Counted from the stretch's first letter, positions 36,193 through 49,706 are shown. The stretch is DNA of 64,000 bases from an uncultured Prevotellaceae bacterium (GCA_902768785.1 CACXMM010000006.1:1-64000), one strand, 5' to 3'. Notes: a model not told the origin generated them from the sequence alone. Numbers and translations: made by a program.

Positions 36193-37977
36193 ATGATGAA
36201 GAGCTATTTATATAATAAGGTGTTAGGAAAGGGGCTGCTGCTCTTTGTCCTCTTTGCCATTCCTTCTCTCATGACCAGTGCCACAGAACTGTATGCGACA
36301 CCAGACTCATCCCTTTCGGATATGATCAGGCATGCCAGAGAGTTGAAGCGAACAGGTAAGTCCACAGAGGTGACCATCCACCTTTCAGCGGGAGTCTACC
36401 AGCTCTACGAACCATTACGGTTACGGCCTGAGGATAGTGGACTCACTATCGTGGGAAAGGATGCTGTTATCTCTGGCGGCATCTCTATCCGCTCATGGAA
36501 GAAAGAGGGGAAACTGTGGGTTGCTGAGGTTCCTGACTTTAACGGGCGTCCTATAGATTTCCGGCAATTGTGGGTGAACGGGAGAAAAGCAATCCGGGCT
36601 CGTGATGTGACTGACTTCGAAAAGATGCACCGTATCCTAACGTATGATAAGAAAAACCAGGTGCTGTGGATACCTAAGAAAGCAGTAAGCAAGATTCTTC
36701 AGACCCCTTACGCAGAGATGGTACTCCACGAAATGTGGTGTACTTCGAACCTGCGCATCAAAAGTGTGACCGTTCAGGGTGACTCTGCCGCCATTCGTTT
36801 CCATGATCCCGAAGCAAAGCTTCAATTCGAACACCCTTGGCCCTCGCCAATGACTCCTGATACAGGACATCCCTCTCCTTTCTATCTGACCAATGCCAAG
36901 GAACTGTTGGATGAGCCAGGAGAGTGGTATCATGACATCCGTACACACAAACTCTATTATATGCCACGTGAAGGTGAACAGCTACCGACATCAAAGAATA
37001 CGACTACCATGATTGTACCTGTCATGGAAACACTCGTCCAATTCATCGGTACGGCAGAACATCCTGTTCGAAATATTACGATGAAGGGCATCCATTTCTC
37101 ATATACTACATGGATGCGCCCTTCTTACCAAGGACATGTCCCTCTCCAGGCTGGTATGCCGCTCATCGAGGCTTATAAGCTACGACCCTCTATTGACCGT
37201 CCCAATAATCACAAACTCGATAATCAGGGATGGCTGGGACGTGCTGCTGCCGCTGTGGAACTGCGCTACACAGAAGACTGCAGCTTCTATGGATGCCACT
37301 TTGAGCACCTCGGTGGCTCAGGCTTGGATTACGTAATCGCATGTCGTCGTGGCATGACGACCAACTGCCTCTTTACAGACATCGCCATGAACGGCTATGT
37401 CTGCGGTTCTTTCTCATCAGAAGGTTTGGAAACCCATCTGCCCTATCAGCCCACCGATTTCCGCGAAGTATGCAACGGTCAGACCATAGAACAGTCAGAG
37501 TTCTATGATGTGAGCAATGAGGACTGGGGTTGTGTGGCCATCTGTGCAGGCTATGTTTCAGGTATCACGATCGATCATAATACCATCCACGATGTCTCCT
37601 ATACAGGAATATCTCTGGGCTGGGGATGGAACCGCGACCTCATTTGCATGAAAGATAATAAGGTGCATGCGAACCTTATTTATAACTATGCGCGACACAT
37701 GTACGACTGTGCCGGCATCTACACGTTAGGGAACCAACCTGGCACTCTCATCAGTGAGAATGTGGTGCGTGACATTGCCACCCCATCATACGTTCATGAC
37801 CCAAACCACTGGTTCTATCTCTATACGGATGAAGGTTCTTCGAACATTACACTACGTAACAACTGGACACCTTCAGAGAAATTCCTGAAGAATGCCAACG
37901 GTCCTGGTAACGTGTGGGAGAACAATGGACCAGAGGTTGGCGACAGTATAAAGAACAATGCAGGAATAAAGAAGTAA
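36193..37977 (+). CDS. Right-handed beta-helix glycoside hydrolase, GH141/GH120-like
   Basis: 594 residues. MMKSYLYNKVLGKG precedes the hydrophobic leader. The N-terminal helix has STEVTIHLSAGVYQLYEPLRL and GLTIVGKDAVISGGI. An inserted domain contains FRQLWVNGRKAIRARD and the block PGEWYHDIRTHKLYYMPREGE, typical of GH120/GH141-like beta-helix enzymes. Later turns include GGSGLDYVIACRRG, VSNEDWGCVAI, YTGISLGWGWN and DCAGIYTLGNQPG, in which acidic residues line the presumed cleft. Known relatives include fucosidase and xylosidase activities in pectin systems; this one's specificity is open. The stop codon overlaps the next ATG (TAATG). Confidence 0.65.
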   Translation: MMKSYLYNKVLGKGLLLFVLFAIPSLMTSATELYATPDSSLSDMIRHARELKRTGKSTEVTIHLSAGVYQLYEPLRLRPEDSGLTIVGKDAVISGGISIRSWKKEGKLWVAEVPDFNGRPIDFRQLWVNGRKAIRARDVTDFEKMHRILTYDKKNQVLWIPKKAVSKILQTPYAEMVLHEMWCTSNLRIKSVTVQGDSAAIRFHDPEAKLQFEHPWPSPMTPDTGHPSPFYLTNAKELLDEPGEWYHDIRTHKLYYMPREGEQLPTSKNTTTMIVPVMETLVQFIGTAEHPVRNITMKGIHFSYTTWMRPSYQGHVPLQAGMPLIEAYKLRPSIDRPNNHKLDNQGWLGRAAAAVELRYTEDCSFYGCHFEHLGGSGLDYVIACRRGMTTNCLFTDIAMNGYVCGSFSSEGLETHLPYQPTDFREVCNGQTIEQSEFYDVSNEDWGCVAICAGYVSGITIDHNTIHDVSYTGISLGWGWNRDLICMKDNKVHANLIYNYARHMYDCAGIYTLGNQPGTLISENVVRDIATPSYVHDPNHWFYLYTDEGSSNITLRNNWTPSEKFLKNANGPGNVWENNGPEVGDSIKNNAGIKK

Positions 37978-40043
37978 TGTCGAAAAAAGCAAACATAAGT
38001 AATCAAGGCTCCCTTACTTTGGAAGGGCGGGGGGTAGGCTCCACATGGATCTGGTATCCTGGAGACTTCGAGATCTGGCTCGGTAATCTTTTCAATAACC
38101 GACGCACAGAACGCGGTGCCATGTTTCCTCCTTTTTGGAAACAGGACAGCCACTATGTGACGGTGGAGTTCTCCAAGTCATTCGTGCTGGAGCATGAAGA
38201 GACCATTACGATTGCCTGTGAAGGACAGTATAACTTCCAACTCGATGGCAAACTACAATTCCCTGCATCTCAGTTTCTCATTCCTGCTGGTGAGCACAAA
38301 CTTAACCTGAAGATTTGGAACCAGTCCACGCCACCCGCTCTATTCATTGAGGGAAAGACCATCAAGACGGATTCTACCTGGCTTGCCACTTATGAAGACA
38401 AGATATGGATTGATGAGAATGGTGTAGCCCACGGATCTGGCATCTATGTACCTGCTGCCTCCTGGAATTTCAACAGTCCTGACACCCCACCCTCGCAGTT
38501 CCGTCTTGAACGCAAGGAGCAACGTCCCGTCTGTTGTCATGTCATGACAACTTATGACACCCTTTACGATTTCGGAAAGGAGACCTTCGGCTATTTGAAA
38601 GTTAAAGGACTGAAAGGACGTATTCATATTTATTATGGAGAGAGTGCCGAAGAGGCGTTGGACAAGGAACACTGTGAGACTCTTGATATTCTTTGCGAGG
38701 GAGGGAAACTGGATAGTAAGGCGTTCCGTTATGTCTGTATTGAGAAAGAACAGGATACTTCCTACGAGGAGGTTTTCATGGATTATGAATACGCTTCTCA
38801 TGATATGGCAAGAAGTGGTTTGTTCCATTGCTCTGATGAGGAACTTAACAAGATATGGGAGGTTGCCGCCTACACCATGGACCTCACCACCCGTGAGTTC
38901 TTCCTGGATGGTATCAAACGCGACCGTTGGACATGGAGTGGAGATGCCATCCAATCATACTTGATGAACTATTACCTCCGCTTCGATACCGAGTGTGTGA
39001 AGCGCACTATTCGTCAGCTGCGTGGCAAAGATCCTGTTACTGCCCATATCAATACCATCATGGACTATACGTTCTACTGGTTTAAGTCTATCCACGATTA
39101 CTACTTTTATACAGCCGACATAGCATTCGTACGGGAAATGTGGCCACGGATGGTGACACTCATGGACTATGTCGAAGGACGTCTGAACAAAGATGGTATG
39201 GCAGAAGGGCAACCTGACGATTGGATCTTTGTGGATTGGGTGGATTTTCCCATGCATAAACGCGGAACCCTGTGTTTCGAACAGATCCTGTTCATGAAGG
39301 CGATGGAGACGATGGCCATATGCTCCAAGCTCCTGGGCATCAAGACTACCTACCGGGTAAAGGCAGAATCCCTGCGGAACAAGATCAAGCAGACCTTCTG
39401 GAGCTATGAGCAAAAAGCATACTATCACGCCATCGAGGATGGTCAGATGAACAGGCAGATTACTAAGTTCCCCAACATGTTTGCCATTCTCTACGGATTA
39501 GCCTATAGGGAAGAGTGCCAAGAGATTATGCAAAGCGTGATGCTCAACCCTGAAGTGGATCCGATTACCACACCCTACATGCGTTTCTACGAGTTGGAAA
39601 CACTCTGTATGAATGGCTTGCAGACACAGGTCCTGCAAGAGATGAAAGACTATTGGGGTGGCATGCTTCGTGAGGGAGCCACCTCCTTCTGGGAGAAATA
39701 CAATCCGGAAGAGCAGGGGACACAGCATCTCGCCATGTATGGCCGTCCTTACGGCAAGAGTCTCTGTCATGCCTGGGGAGCCTCACCTATCTATATCATT
39801 GGCCGCTATTTCCTGGGTGTCCGGCCTACACGACCTGGCTACGAGAACTATGAGATACGTCCTGTACTCGGCGGCCTAGACTGGATGGAAGGGGATGTAC
39901 CCACACCATTTGGTAGGATTCACGTCAAAATGACTCCCCAGAAAATCACCGTCTTTAGCGATGGTGGACATGGCACCCTTATCCTCGGCAGTCAGCAGAT
40001 TGATGTTCCCGCAGGACAAACGATCACTATAGCAAACTACTAA
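37977..40043 (+). CDS. GH78-type alpha-L-rhamnosidase without a signal peptide
   Basis: 688 residues from ATG 37977, which overlaps the previous stop codon as TAATG, implying coupled translation. The body begins STWIWYPGDFEIWLGN with RRTERG, then a beta-sandwich, then an (alpha/alpha)6 barrel with the active-site block FFLDGIKRDRWTWSGD (about 308-323; counterpart of the GH78 D-x-P-x-R-E-x-x-G-W motif), DDWIFVDWVDF and a C-terminal beta domain (RPTRPGYENYEIRPVLGG). Residues 10-22 (NQGSLTLEGRGVG) are translated palindromic repeat copy D, sitting exactly where a leader might have been. The protein is therefore either cytoplasmic or has lost its leader. Confidence 0.82.
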   Translation: MSKKANISNQGSLTLEGRGVGSTWIWYPGDFEIWLGNLFNNRRTERGAMFPPFWKQDSHYVTVEFSKSFVLEHEETITIACEGQYNFQLDGKLQFPASQFLIPAGEHKLNLKIWNQSTPPALFIEGKTIKTDSTWLATYEDKIWIDENGVAHGSGIYVPAASWNFNSPDTPPSQFRLERKEQRPVCCHVMTTYDTLYDFGKETFGYLKVKGLKGRIHIYYGESAEEALDKEHCETLDILCEGGKLDSKAFRYVCIEKEQDTSYEEVFMDYEYASHDMARSGLFHCSDEELNKIWEVAAYTMDLTTREFFLDGIKRDRWTWSGDAIQSYLMNYYLRFDTECVKRTIRQLRGKDPVTAHINTIMDYTFYWFKSIHDYYFYTADIAFVREMWPRMVTLMDYVEGRLNKDGMAEGQPDDWIFVDWVDFPMHKRGTLCFEQILFMKAMETMAICSKLLGIKTTYRVKAESLRNKIKQTFWSYEQKAYYHAIEDGQMNRQITKFPNMFAILYGLAYREECQEIMQSVMLNPEVDPITTPYMRFYELETLCMNGLQTQVLQEMKDYWGGMLREGATSFWEKYNPEEQGTQHLAMYGRPYGKSLCHAWGASPIYIIGRYFLGVRPTRPGYENYEIRPVLGGLDWMEGDVPTPFGRIHVKMTPQKITVFSDGGHGTLILGSQQIDVPAGQTITIANY
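38008..38043. repeat. GC-rich palindromic element, copy D (start of rhamnosidase)
   Basis: The minus strand reads GGAGCCTACCCCCCGCCC then TTCCAAAGTAAGGGAGCC, aligning with copies A-C. It forms codons 11-22 of the gene. Confidence 0.7.
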
Positions 40044-40047
40044 AACA

Positions 40048-42669
40048 ATGAAAAGAGATATGAGATTGAGGAATTTCTTTTTGACACTTGCCTTACTGGC
40101 CATCCTACCGATAGCAGGAAAAGTAAAGGTCAAGACCATCTGTCCACAGACTGAATATGCAGCCTCTCGACTGCAGAGTATCGGTGGGAACTATACCATC
40201 ACCATTGAAACCTGTGGCAGTGGAGAGGCAGAGGGCTTCACCATCACCCGTAAAGGAAAGAGAATCAGTATTGTCGGCAACGATGGCAGCGGTGCTATCT
40301 ACGGAGCTAATAAGTTACACGAACTGTTTAGGGAAGATCCAGCACTGAGCAGACTGACTACCATCAGCGAAGTACCGCAGATGAAACTGCGTGGAACGTG
40401 TGTCGGACTGCAGAAGACGGTTTATCTGCCTGGTCATCGTGTCTATGAATATCCCTATACACCAGAGAATTTCCCTTGGTTCTACGACAGACAGCTCTGG
40501 TTGCGCTATCTCGATCTGCTTGCAGAGAACAATATGAATACCGTTTATCTCTGGAACGGACATCCCTTTGCTTCCTTGGTGAAACTGAAAGAATACCCCT
40601 TTGCCCCTGAGGTGGATGATGCCACCATGCAAAAGAACCAGGAGATGTTCGGCTTCCTTGTGGATGAGGCTGACCGCCGCGGTATCCGTGTAATCCAGAT
40701 GTTCTACAATATCATTCTCAGTAAGCCCTTTGCCGATCATTATGGACTGAAGACACAAGACCGCAACCGTCCTATCTCACCGCTCATCGCTGATTATACA
40801 CGGAAATCGATAGCTGCTTTCGTGGAGAAATATCCAAAGGTGGGCTTCCTTGTCTGTCTGGGAGAAGCAATGTCGGGCATAGATACAGACATCAAGTGGA
40901 TGACGGAGACCATTATTCCTGGCATCAAGGACGGTCTGGCAGCATCTGGACGTACAGATACGCCGCCGATTATCCTCCGCAATCATGACACCGATGGCCC
41001 TGCTGTCCTCAAAGCTTCCCTGCCGCTCTATCCGAATATCTACACCATGAACAAATATACGGGGGAGAGTTTGACAACCTATGAGCCTGGCGGTCCATGG
41101 GGAGAGACACATCGAATGCTAGCCGCAGCTGCTCCCATCCATATTGACAATGTGCATATCCTTGCCAATCTGGAACCCTGGCGTTGGTCCTCACCGGCTT
41201 TCACACAGAAGGCAGTACAGGCCATGCACCAAGTACACCACTCGAAAGGTCTGCATCTCTATCCACAGGCATCCTACTGGGACTGGCCCTATACGGCTGA
41301 TAAGTTACCTGATGGAGAACGGTTGTTACAAATTGACCGTGACTGGATGTGGTACAAGGTTTGGGGACGTTATTCGTGGAACAGTGACCGTGGAGAGGAT
41401 AGCGAGTATTGGCTGAGAGAGCTGATGGACTATTATGGGGTTCATGACAGATATACAGCCCAGCTGATCCTGGAGGCGTATAATGAAAGTGGGGAGATTG
41501 CTCCCAAGCTTCTTCGTCGATTCGGTATCACGGAGGGAAACCGTCAGACTTTGTTACTCGGAATGAAGATGTCTCAACTGGTGAATCCCTACAAATACAC
41601 CGTCTATCCAGGGTTTTATGAGAGTTGCGGTCCTCAAGGGGAGAAACTGATCGAGTACGTTGAAAAGGAATGGAAAGGTGAGTCCCACATGGGTGAGCTG
41701 CCACTGGACATCATAGAGCAGTGTCTGGAGCACGGAAGCAATGCCGCACGGGATGTGATCTTTGCCGTACAAAATGTAGAAAAGAATAGTGATGAGTTCT
41801 TACGTTTCTCAACGGATATGTTTTGCTATTGGAAGTTCGCACAGTCGTTCCATGATAAGGTACTGGCAGCACAGCAGGTCCTGAACTATAAGTGGAGCAA
41901 GGATATCAGCTATCTGGAGAAAGCTGTGCCCCTTCTGGAACAGAGCATGAGCTACTGGCATGAGCTGGTGAGCTATGCTGATTCTTCCTATCTCTATGCC
42001 AACTCCATGCAGACCGCCCAACGACGTATCCCCGTGGGTGGTGACGGTGGAAAGATGAAGACGTGGGGTGAGCTGGCCACTGTCTATCAGGATGAACTGG
42101 ATGCCTTGAAGGCAAACATCGAGAAGTTAAAGCATCCTGCCCTGCAGAGTGATGTGAAGATACAGCCGGCCATTCCTGCGAAAGTGATGATCCCTGACGG
42201 CAAACAGGTCATCGGTCTTGCCAAGGATGCTGTCCTCTTCGAGAAGCGGGAAGATACGAAGATCGACTCGATAGCCCCCGAGCTACAGAATCTTCAGGCT
42301 CTCGTCCTCAATCGTGATACTGCCCGTATTGTAGGCACATCCGTCACATTCTCCTGCGAGCGCCCTGTCAAGATGTTAGTCGGCTTCTTTCAGGATGATG
42401 ACTCAAAGTGGGCAAAAGCACCGAAACTGGAGATTGATGCCACAGGAAACGAATACGGACAGGCAGAACCTGTTCTCACCAATGCTGTCAGTATGCTGCA
42501 AATGCCCCCGGTGAATATCCATGCTTATTATTTTCCAGCAGGTCATCACACCATCAACCTGCCTAAAGGAATCATCATGATTGCCGGTTTCACCGAATCG
42601 GATATCCAGCCTCGGGATGTCGGACTGCAAGGGGCAGGGAATGAAGTGGATTGGCTGTTCATGAAATAA
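40048..42669 (+). CDS. Secreted TIM-barrel hydrolase of unassigned family (alpha-uronidase-like layout)
   Basis: 873 residues; signal peptide from Met1 or Met5, ending near IAGK. Residues 25-95 resemble the N-terminal domain shared by GH20/GH67/GH115 enzymes (YTITIETCGSG ... GSGAIYGANKLHELF). The barrel contains MKLRGTCVGLQKT, LDLLAENNMNTVYLWNGHPF, GIRVIQMFYNI, VGFLVCLGEAMSG and LHLYPQASYWDWPY. A helical part with WKFAQSFHDKVL and a C-terminal beta domain (SVTFSCERPVKMLVGFFQDD) follow. The layout suggests an exo-acting enzyme on uronic acids, such as a glucuronidase or galacturonidase, but I cannot place it in a numbered family. It follows the rhamnosidase by 4 bp. Confidence 0.6.
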   Translation: MKRDMRLRNFFLTLALLAILPIAGKVKVKTICPQTEYAASRLQSIGGNYTITIETCGSGEAEGFTITRKGKRISIVGNDGSGAIYGANKLHELFREDPALSRLTTISEVPQMKLRGTCVGLQKTVYLPGHRVYEYPYTPENFPWFYDRQLWLRYLDLLAENNMNTVYLWNGHPFASLVKLKEYPFAPEVDDATMQKNQEMFGFLVDEADRRGIRVIQMFYNIILSKPFADHYGLKTQDRNRPISPLIADYTRKSIAAFVEKYPKVGFLVCLGEAMSGIDTDIKWMTETIIPGIKDGLAASGRTDTPPIILRNHDTDGPAVLKASLPLYPNIYTMNKYTGESLTTYEPGGPWGETHRMLAAAAPIHIDNVHILANLEPWRWSSPAFTQKAVQAMHQVHHSKGLHLYPQASYWDWPYTADKLPDGERLLQIDRDWMWYKVWGRYSWNSDRGEDSEYWLRELMDYYGVHDRYTAQLILEAYNESGEIAPKLLRRFGITEGNRQTLLLGMKMSQLVNPYKYTVYPGFYESCGPQGEKLIEYVEKEWKGESHMGELPLDIIEQCLEHGSNAARDVIFAVQNVEKNSDEFLRFSTDMFCYWKFAQSFHDKVLAAQQVLNYKWSKDISYLEKAVPLLEQSMSYWHELVSYADSSYLYANSMQTAQRRIPVGGDGGKMKTWGELATVYQDELDALKANIEKLKHPALQSDVKIQPAIPAKVMIPDGKQVIGLAKDAVLFEKREDTKIDSIAPELQNLQALVLNRDTARIVGTSVTFSCERPVKMLVGFFQDDDSKWAKAPKLEIDATGNEYGQAEPVLTNAVSMLQMPPVNIHAYYFPAGHHTINLPKGIIMIAGFTESDIQPRDVGLQGAGNEVDWLFMK

Positions 42670-42686
42670 AAAGAAAGGTATATTAC

Positions 42687-45600
42687 ATGCTGAGAAAGAT
42701 AAAGACAATGACGAGGTCATCCGTTCTCTCCATAATGGCAATGGTGGGAGCAGGGATCCTTTCCCCCCTTGTCGCTTTGGCGCAGATCACGCAACAGCAG
42801 ATGCAACGCATCTACGATGAGGTGAAGACACCTTATAAATATGGGTTGGTGATGGCACCTGCTGACAACTACCATAAATATGACTGTCCCATGGTGTATC
42901 AGCAGGACGGCAAATGGTACATGACCTATGTTTGTTATGATGGCAAGGAGGGAACAGATGGTCGCGGCTATGAAACATGGCTTGCAGAAAGTGACGACCT
43001 GCTCCATTGGCACACGCTCGGACGTATCTTATCCTTCCCATCCGACGATCTCCATCTTTGGGATCAGAACCAACGGGGTGGTTTCCCGTCATTGATAGAC
43101 TATCATTGGGGAGGAGACTACGGGATGGAAGCTTACAAAGGGATATACTATCTCACCTATATCGGGGGGTCTGGTACGGGTTATGAGGCTGTCAATGCTC
43201 CGCTGAGCATCGGCATCGCCTCCACTTCTGGGAATATCACTACCGCCCATCCGTGGGATACACAGACAAAGCCTTTACTCAGCTATGATGATGAAGATGC
43301 CCAGTGGTGGGAGTATATGACCCAATACAAGAGCACCATCTATTGGATCAAAGACAAAAAGCAGCGTATCCAGGGCGAGGAGCAGTATCCTTTCGTGATG
43401 TTCTACAATGCCGGAGGGAAAGATGAGATACATCCCAAGGGAGAACGCATCGGTATCGCCTTGTCGAAAGACATGAAGCGATGGAAACGCTATCAGGGTA
43501 GCCCTGTCTTTGCCCACGACAGCGACGGTACCATCACAGGTGACGCCCAAATCGTCAGGATGGATGATCTGTGGGTGATGTTCTATTTCTCCGCCTTTCA
43601 TCCTGATCGCGAATACAATGCCTTCAACACCTTCGCCGTGAGTCGTGACTTGATACACTGGTACGATTGGGAGGGTTCTGATCTGATCTGGCCTACAAAG
43701 AAATATGATGAGATGTTCGCGCATAAGAGCTATGTAGTGAAACATAACGGGGTGGTCTATCATTTCTATTGTGCTGTGAACGATGCCGGACAACGGGGCA
43801 TCGCCGTAGCCACCTCCAAGCATCTTGGCAAAAGCGAGGTAAACTTCCCAGTCCCTGAGCCCACCGGACACCGCTATACTCAGTCACTCAACGAGCAATG
43901 GCAGATAACCTTAACTGCTCAGCAGCATCCCGACTCCTCATTGATTCCTTCTGTGATGAAGACGATACCTGCCACCACGATACCCATCAACTTAGACGAT
44001 TACTATGGCGCCTTACAACTGGAACATGGTAATCTCCATGGTAATGCCATCTTCAAGAAGTCATTCCATGCCCCTCTGTTAAACGGGAAAGAGTATTTTA
44101 TCCGTTTCGAAGGGGTTGGAACCTACGCAGAGGTTATCCTGAATGGTCATCATCTGGGGCGCTACGATATTGGTAGAACCACGGAGACCCTCGATGTGAC
44201 ACCCTTTATTCACCAAGGAGGTGAAAACGATTTGGAGGTAAGGGTATCCCATCCTGCAGGTATTACCGATATGCCATGGGTATGTGGCGGATGCAGTAGT
44301 GAGTGGGGGTTCAGTGAAGGGTCACAGCCTTTCGGCATCTTCCGACCTGTCGTGCTCGAAGTAACCGATAAGGTACGCATTGAGCCTTTTGGTGTACATG
44401 TCTGGAACAACACCTCTTGCGACAGTATATGGATTGAAACAGAGGTAAAGAACTACGACACCCATCCCTCACAGATACAGCTCATCAATAAGTTATGCGA
44501 AAAAGGCGGTAAGCAGGTGATACGTCTCACGGATGAGGTGACCCTGAAACCCGGTGAGACAAAGATTATCCGACAATCCTCCGCACTTGACAGTCCCAAG
44601 CGATGGACACCCGAAAAGCCTTACCTGTACGTCGTGAACAGCATCATCAAACGAAATGGAAAGGCTACAGAGAATACCAACACGCCCTATGGCATCAGTA
44701 GTGTGTCGTGGCCACTGTCCTCAAACCGCAAGCAGGTAGCAGCCGACAATTCCGATCAACGTTTCTATCTCAACGGAAATCCGGTTTTCATCAACGGAAC
44801 ATGCGAATATGAACATCTTTTCGGACAAAGTCATGCCTTCAGCAACGAGCAAATCGAAGCACGAGTGAAGTTGGTGAAAGATGCCGGCTTCAATGCCTTC
44901 CGTGATGCTCATCAGCCGCATAACATACACTATCAGGAACTATTGGAACAGGAAGGGATTCTCTGGTGGCCACAGTTCTCGGCACATATCTGGTACGACA
45001 CCCCCGAGTTCAGATCATCTTTCAAACGCCATCTCATCCAATGGGTAAAAGAACGGCGCAACTCCCCGTCGATTATCCTTTGGGGATTGCAGAATGAGAG
45101 TACGTTGCCAAAGGACTTTGCCGAAGAATGCTGTGAGATCATTCGCCAGCTTGATCCCCGCTGTGGCAGTCAGCGACTGGTAACGACCTGCAATGGAGGT
45201 GAAGGAAGCGACTGGAATGTTGTTCAGAACTGGAGTGGTACCTATGGCGGTGACGTCAACAACTATGGCAACGAACTGAAGCAACCCGAGCAGTTACTCA
45301 ACGGAGAATATGGTGCATGGCGTACTGTCGGAAACCATACTGGTGAGAACTACACGGAAGAGAAATTCCTACAACTGTTGGAAAAGAAGGTTGAATTGGC
45401 TGAAAGTGCCAGAGACAGTGTATGCGGACAGTTCCAGTGGCTCCTCGTTAGTCATGACAATCCCGGTCGCCGACAGCCAGATGAGGCATTGCGTCGTATC
45501 GACAAGGTAGGCCCCTTTAACTACAAAGGTCTTCTTACCATCTGGGAACAGCCCACAGATGCGTATTACATGTATCAGCGGCATTACAATCCCCAGACGG

Positions 45601-46592
45601 TTACACCCGCCACAAGCGTAATCGATGAGCAAATACTACGTCCTGCCGAGGGCTATTCCTACCTCTACCGCTTGAACTGCGGTGGCGATGCATACACGGA
45701 TGTCATGGGAAACCGATGGATGCAAGACAATTTCAAGTGGTCACAATCATGGGGAGACCGCTTCACCCAAGCACAGTTAGGAGAATGGAAGGTATCACCC
45801 TACCAAGCCTCCCAAACCTTCAACGACTCGATTTCCTCCCCGTTGTTTAAGTCTTCCCGTTTTGGAAGACACGCGCTGCGCTTCCATTTCCCTGCTGATC
45901 CAGGCGACTACCGTGTGGAACTCTATTTCATTGAACCATGGTACCGACAGACTGATGCCGAAGGACTCCGGTTGTTTGATGTCGCCATTAATGAAGACAC
46001 CGTCATTCACGACCTTGATATCTGGGCACAGGTGCATTACGGAAAACCTTATAAACGGGTGGTGGACATTCATCATGAAGGAAAAAACATCGTGATTCAT
46101 TTCCCACAGGTTAAGGTAGGACAAGCAATGATAGCAGCCATTGCAATTGCCCAAAAAGGGGATGCCACCATACCGTCGTCTGCCGCCACTTCTTCACCCG
46201 AACTCTGGAAGGCGTTTAATGACGATATCCTCGTCAAGACATCCGATGACATCCTCCCTCCCAAATCAAACAGCGCCATTGAGGTAGAGGGCAGGAAAGT
46301 CAGGAACCGCATGGAATGGGACTTCAATGTAGGTGTTGCCAAAGTCTATGCCCTCAGATGGAAATACTACAATCCAGAGAAGGCACGACAGATGCACATC
46401 CGCATTACCGACACGAAGGGTGTCGTCTATAAGGAAGACGACATCACTTTCCTTCAAACTCAGCAGAAAAAGACCAAGCGAAAGATGACAAGCATCACTA
46501 CAGGCTCTCAGATCAATGCCGGACAATACCATGTCGTACTCACTGGCGAGGGTCTCGGCGACATGCTTTTTGATAACCTAACCGTTGAATAA
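42687..46592 (+). CDS. Two-enzyme fusion: GH43-like beta-propeller + GH2 with malectin-like CBM
   Basis: 1,301 residues from ATG 42687 (a second Met at 42708 is also possible); the upstream ATG at 42651 overlaps the previous gene. Residues about 25-400 form a five-bladed GH43/GH117-like propeller: APADNYHKYDCPMVYQQDGKWYMTYV, LAESDDLLHW, WVMFYFSAFHPD, FAVSRDLIHWYDW. GH2 parts follow: jelly roll (VILNGHHLGRYDIG), Ig domain, and TIM barrel with FINGTCEYEHLFG, DAGFNAFRDAHQPHN and ILWGLQNEST (acid/base Glu804). After about 1000, DAYTDVMGNRWMQDN ... LRFHFPADPGDYRVELYFIEPWY is malectin/CBM57-like. It probably removes two neighbouring side-chain sugars, such as arabinose and galactose. Confidence 0.82.
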   Translation: MLRKIKTMTRSSVLSIMAMVGAGILSPLVALAQITQQQMQRIYDEVKTPYKYGLVMAPADNYHKYDCPMVYQQDGKWYMTYVCYDGKEGTDGRGYETWLAESDDLLHWHTLGRILSFPSDDLHLWDQNQRGGFPSLIDYHWGGDYGMEAYKGIYYLTYIGGSGTGYEAVNAPLSIGIASTSGNITTAHPWDTQTKPLLSYDDEDAQWWEYMTQYKSTIYWIKDKKQRIQGEEQYPFVMFYNAGGKDEIHPKGERIGIALSKDMKRWKRYQGSPVFAHDSDGTITGDAQIVRMDDLWVMFYFSAFHPDREYNAFNTFAVSRDLIHWYDWEGSDLIWPTKKYDEMFAHKSYVVKHNGVVYHFYCAVNDAGQRGIAVATSKHLGKSEVNFPVPEPTGHRYTQSLNEQWQITLTAQQHPDSSLIPSVMKTIPATTIPINLDDYYGALQLEHGNLHGNAIFKKSFHAPLLNGKEYFIRFEGVGTYAEVILNGHHLGRYDIGRTTETLDVTPFIHQGGENDLEVRVSHPAGITDMPWVCGGCSSEWGFSEGSQPFGIFRPVVLEVTDKVRIEPFGVHVWNNTSCDSIWIETEVKNYDTHPSQIQLINKLCEKGGKQVIRLTDEVTLKPGETKIIRQSSALDSPKRWTPEKPYLYVVNSIIKRNGKATENTNTPYGISSVSWPLSSNRKQVAADNSDQRFYLNGNPVFINGTCEYEHLFGQSHAFSNEQIEARVKLVKDAGFNAFRDAHQPHNIHYQELLEQEGILWWPQFSAHIWYDTPEFRSSFKRHLIQWVKERRNSPSIILWGLQNESTLPKDFAEECCEIIRQLDPRCGSQRLVTTCNGGEGSDWNVVQNWSGTYGGDVNNYGNELKQPEQLLNGEYGAWRTVGNHTGENYTEEKFLQLLEKKVELAESARDSVCGQFQWLLVSHDNPGRRQPDEALRRIDKVGPFNYKGLLTIWEQPTDAYYMYQRHYNPQTVTPATSVIDEQILRPAEGYSYLYRLNCGGDAYTDVMGNRWMQDNFKWSQSWGDRFTQAQLGEWKVSPYQASQTFNDSISSPLFKSSRFGRHALRFHFPADPGDYRVELYFIEPWYRQTDAEGLRLFDVAINEDTVIHDLDIWAQVHYGKPYKRVVDIHHEGKNIVIHFPQVKVGQAMIAAIAIAQKGDATIPSSAATSSPELWKAFNDDILVKTSDDILPPKSNSAIEVEGRKVRNRMEWDFNVGVAKVYALRWKYYNPEKARQMHIRITDTKGVVYKEDDITFLQTQQKKTKRKMTSITTGSQINAGQYHVVLTGEGLGDMLFDNLTVE

Positions 46593-49706
<3,114 letters not shown>

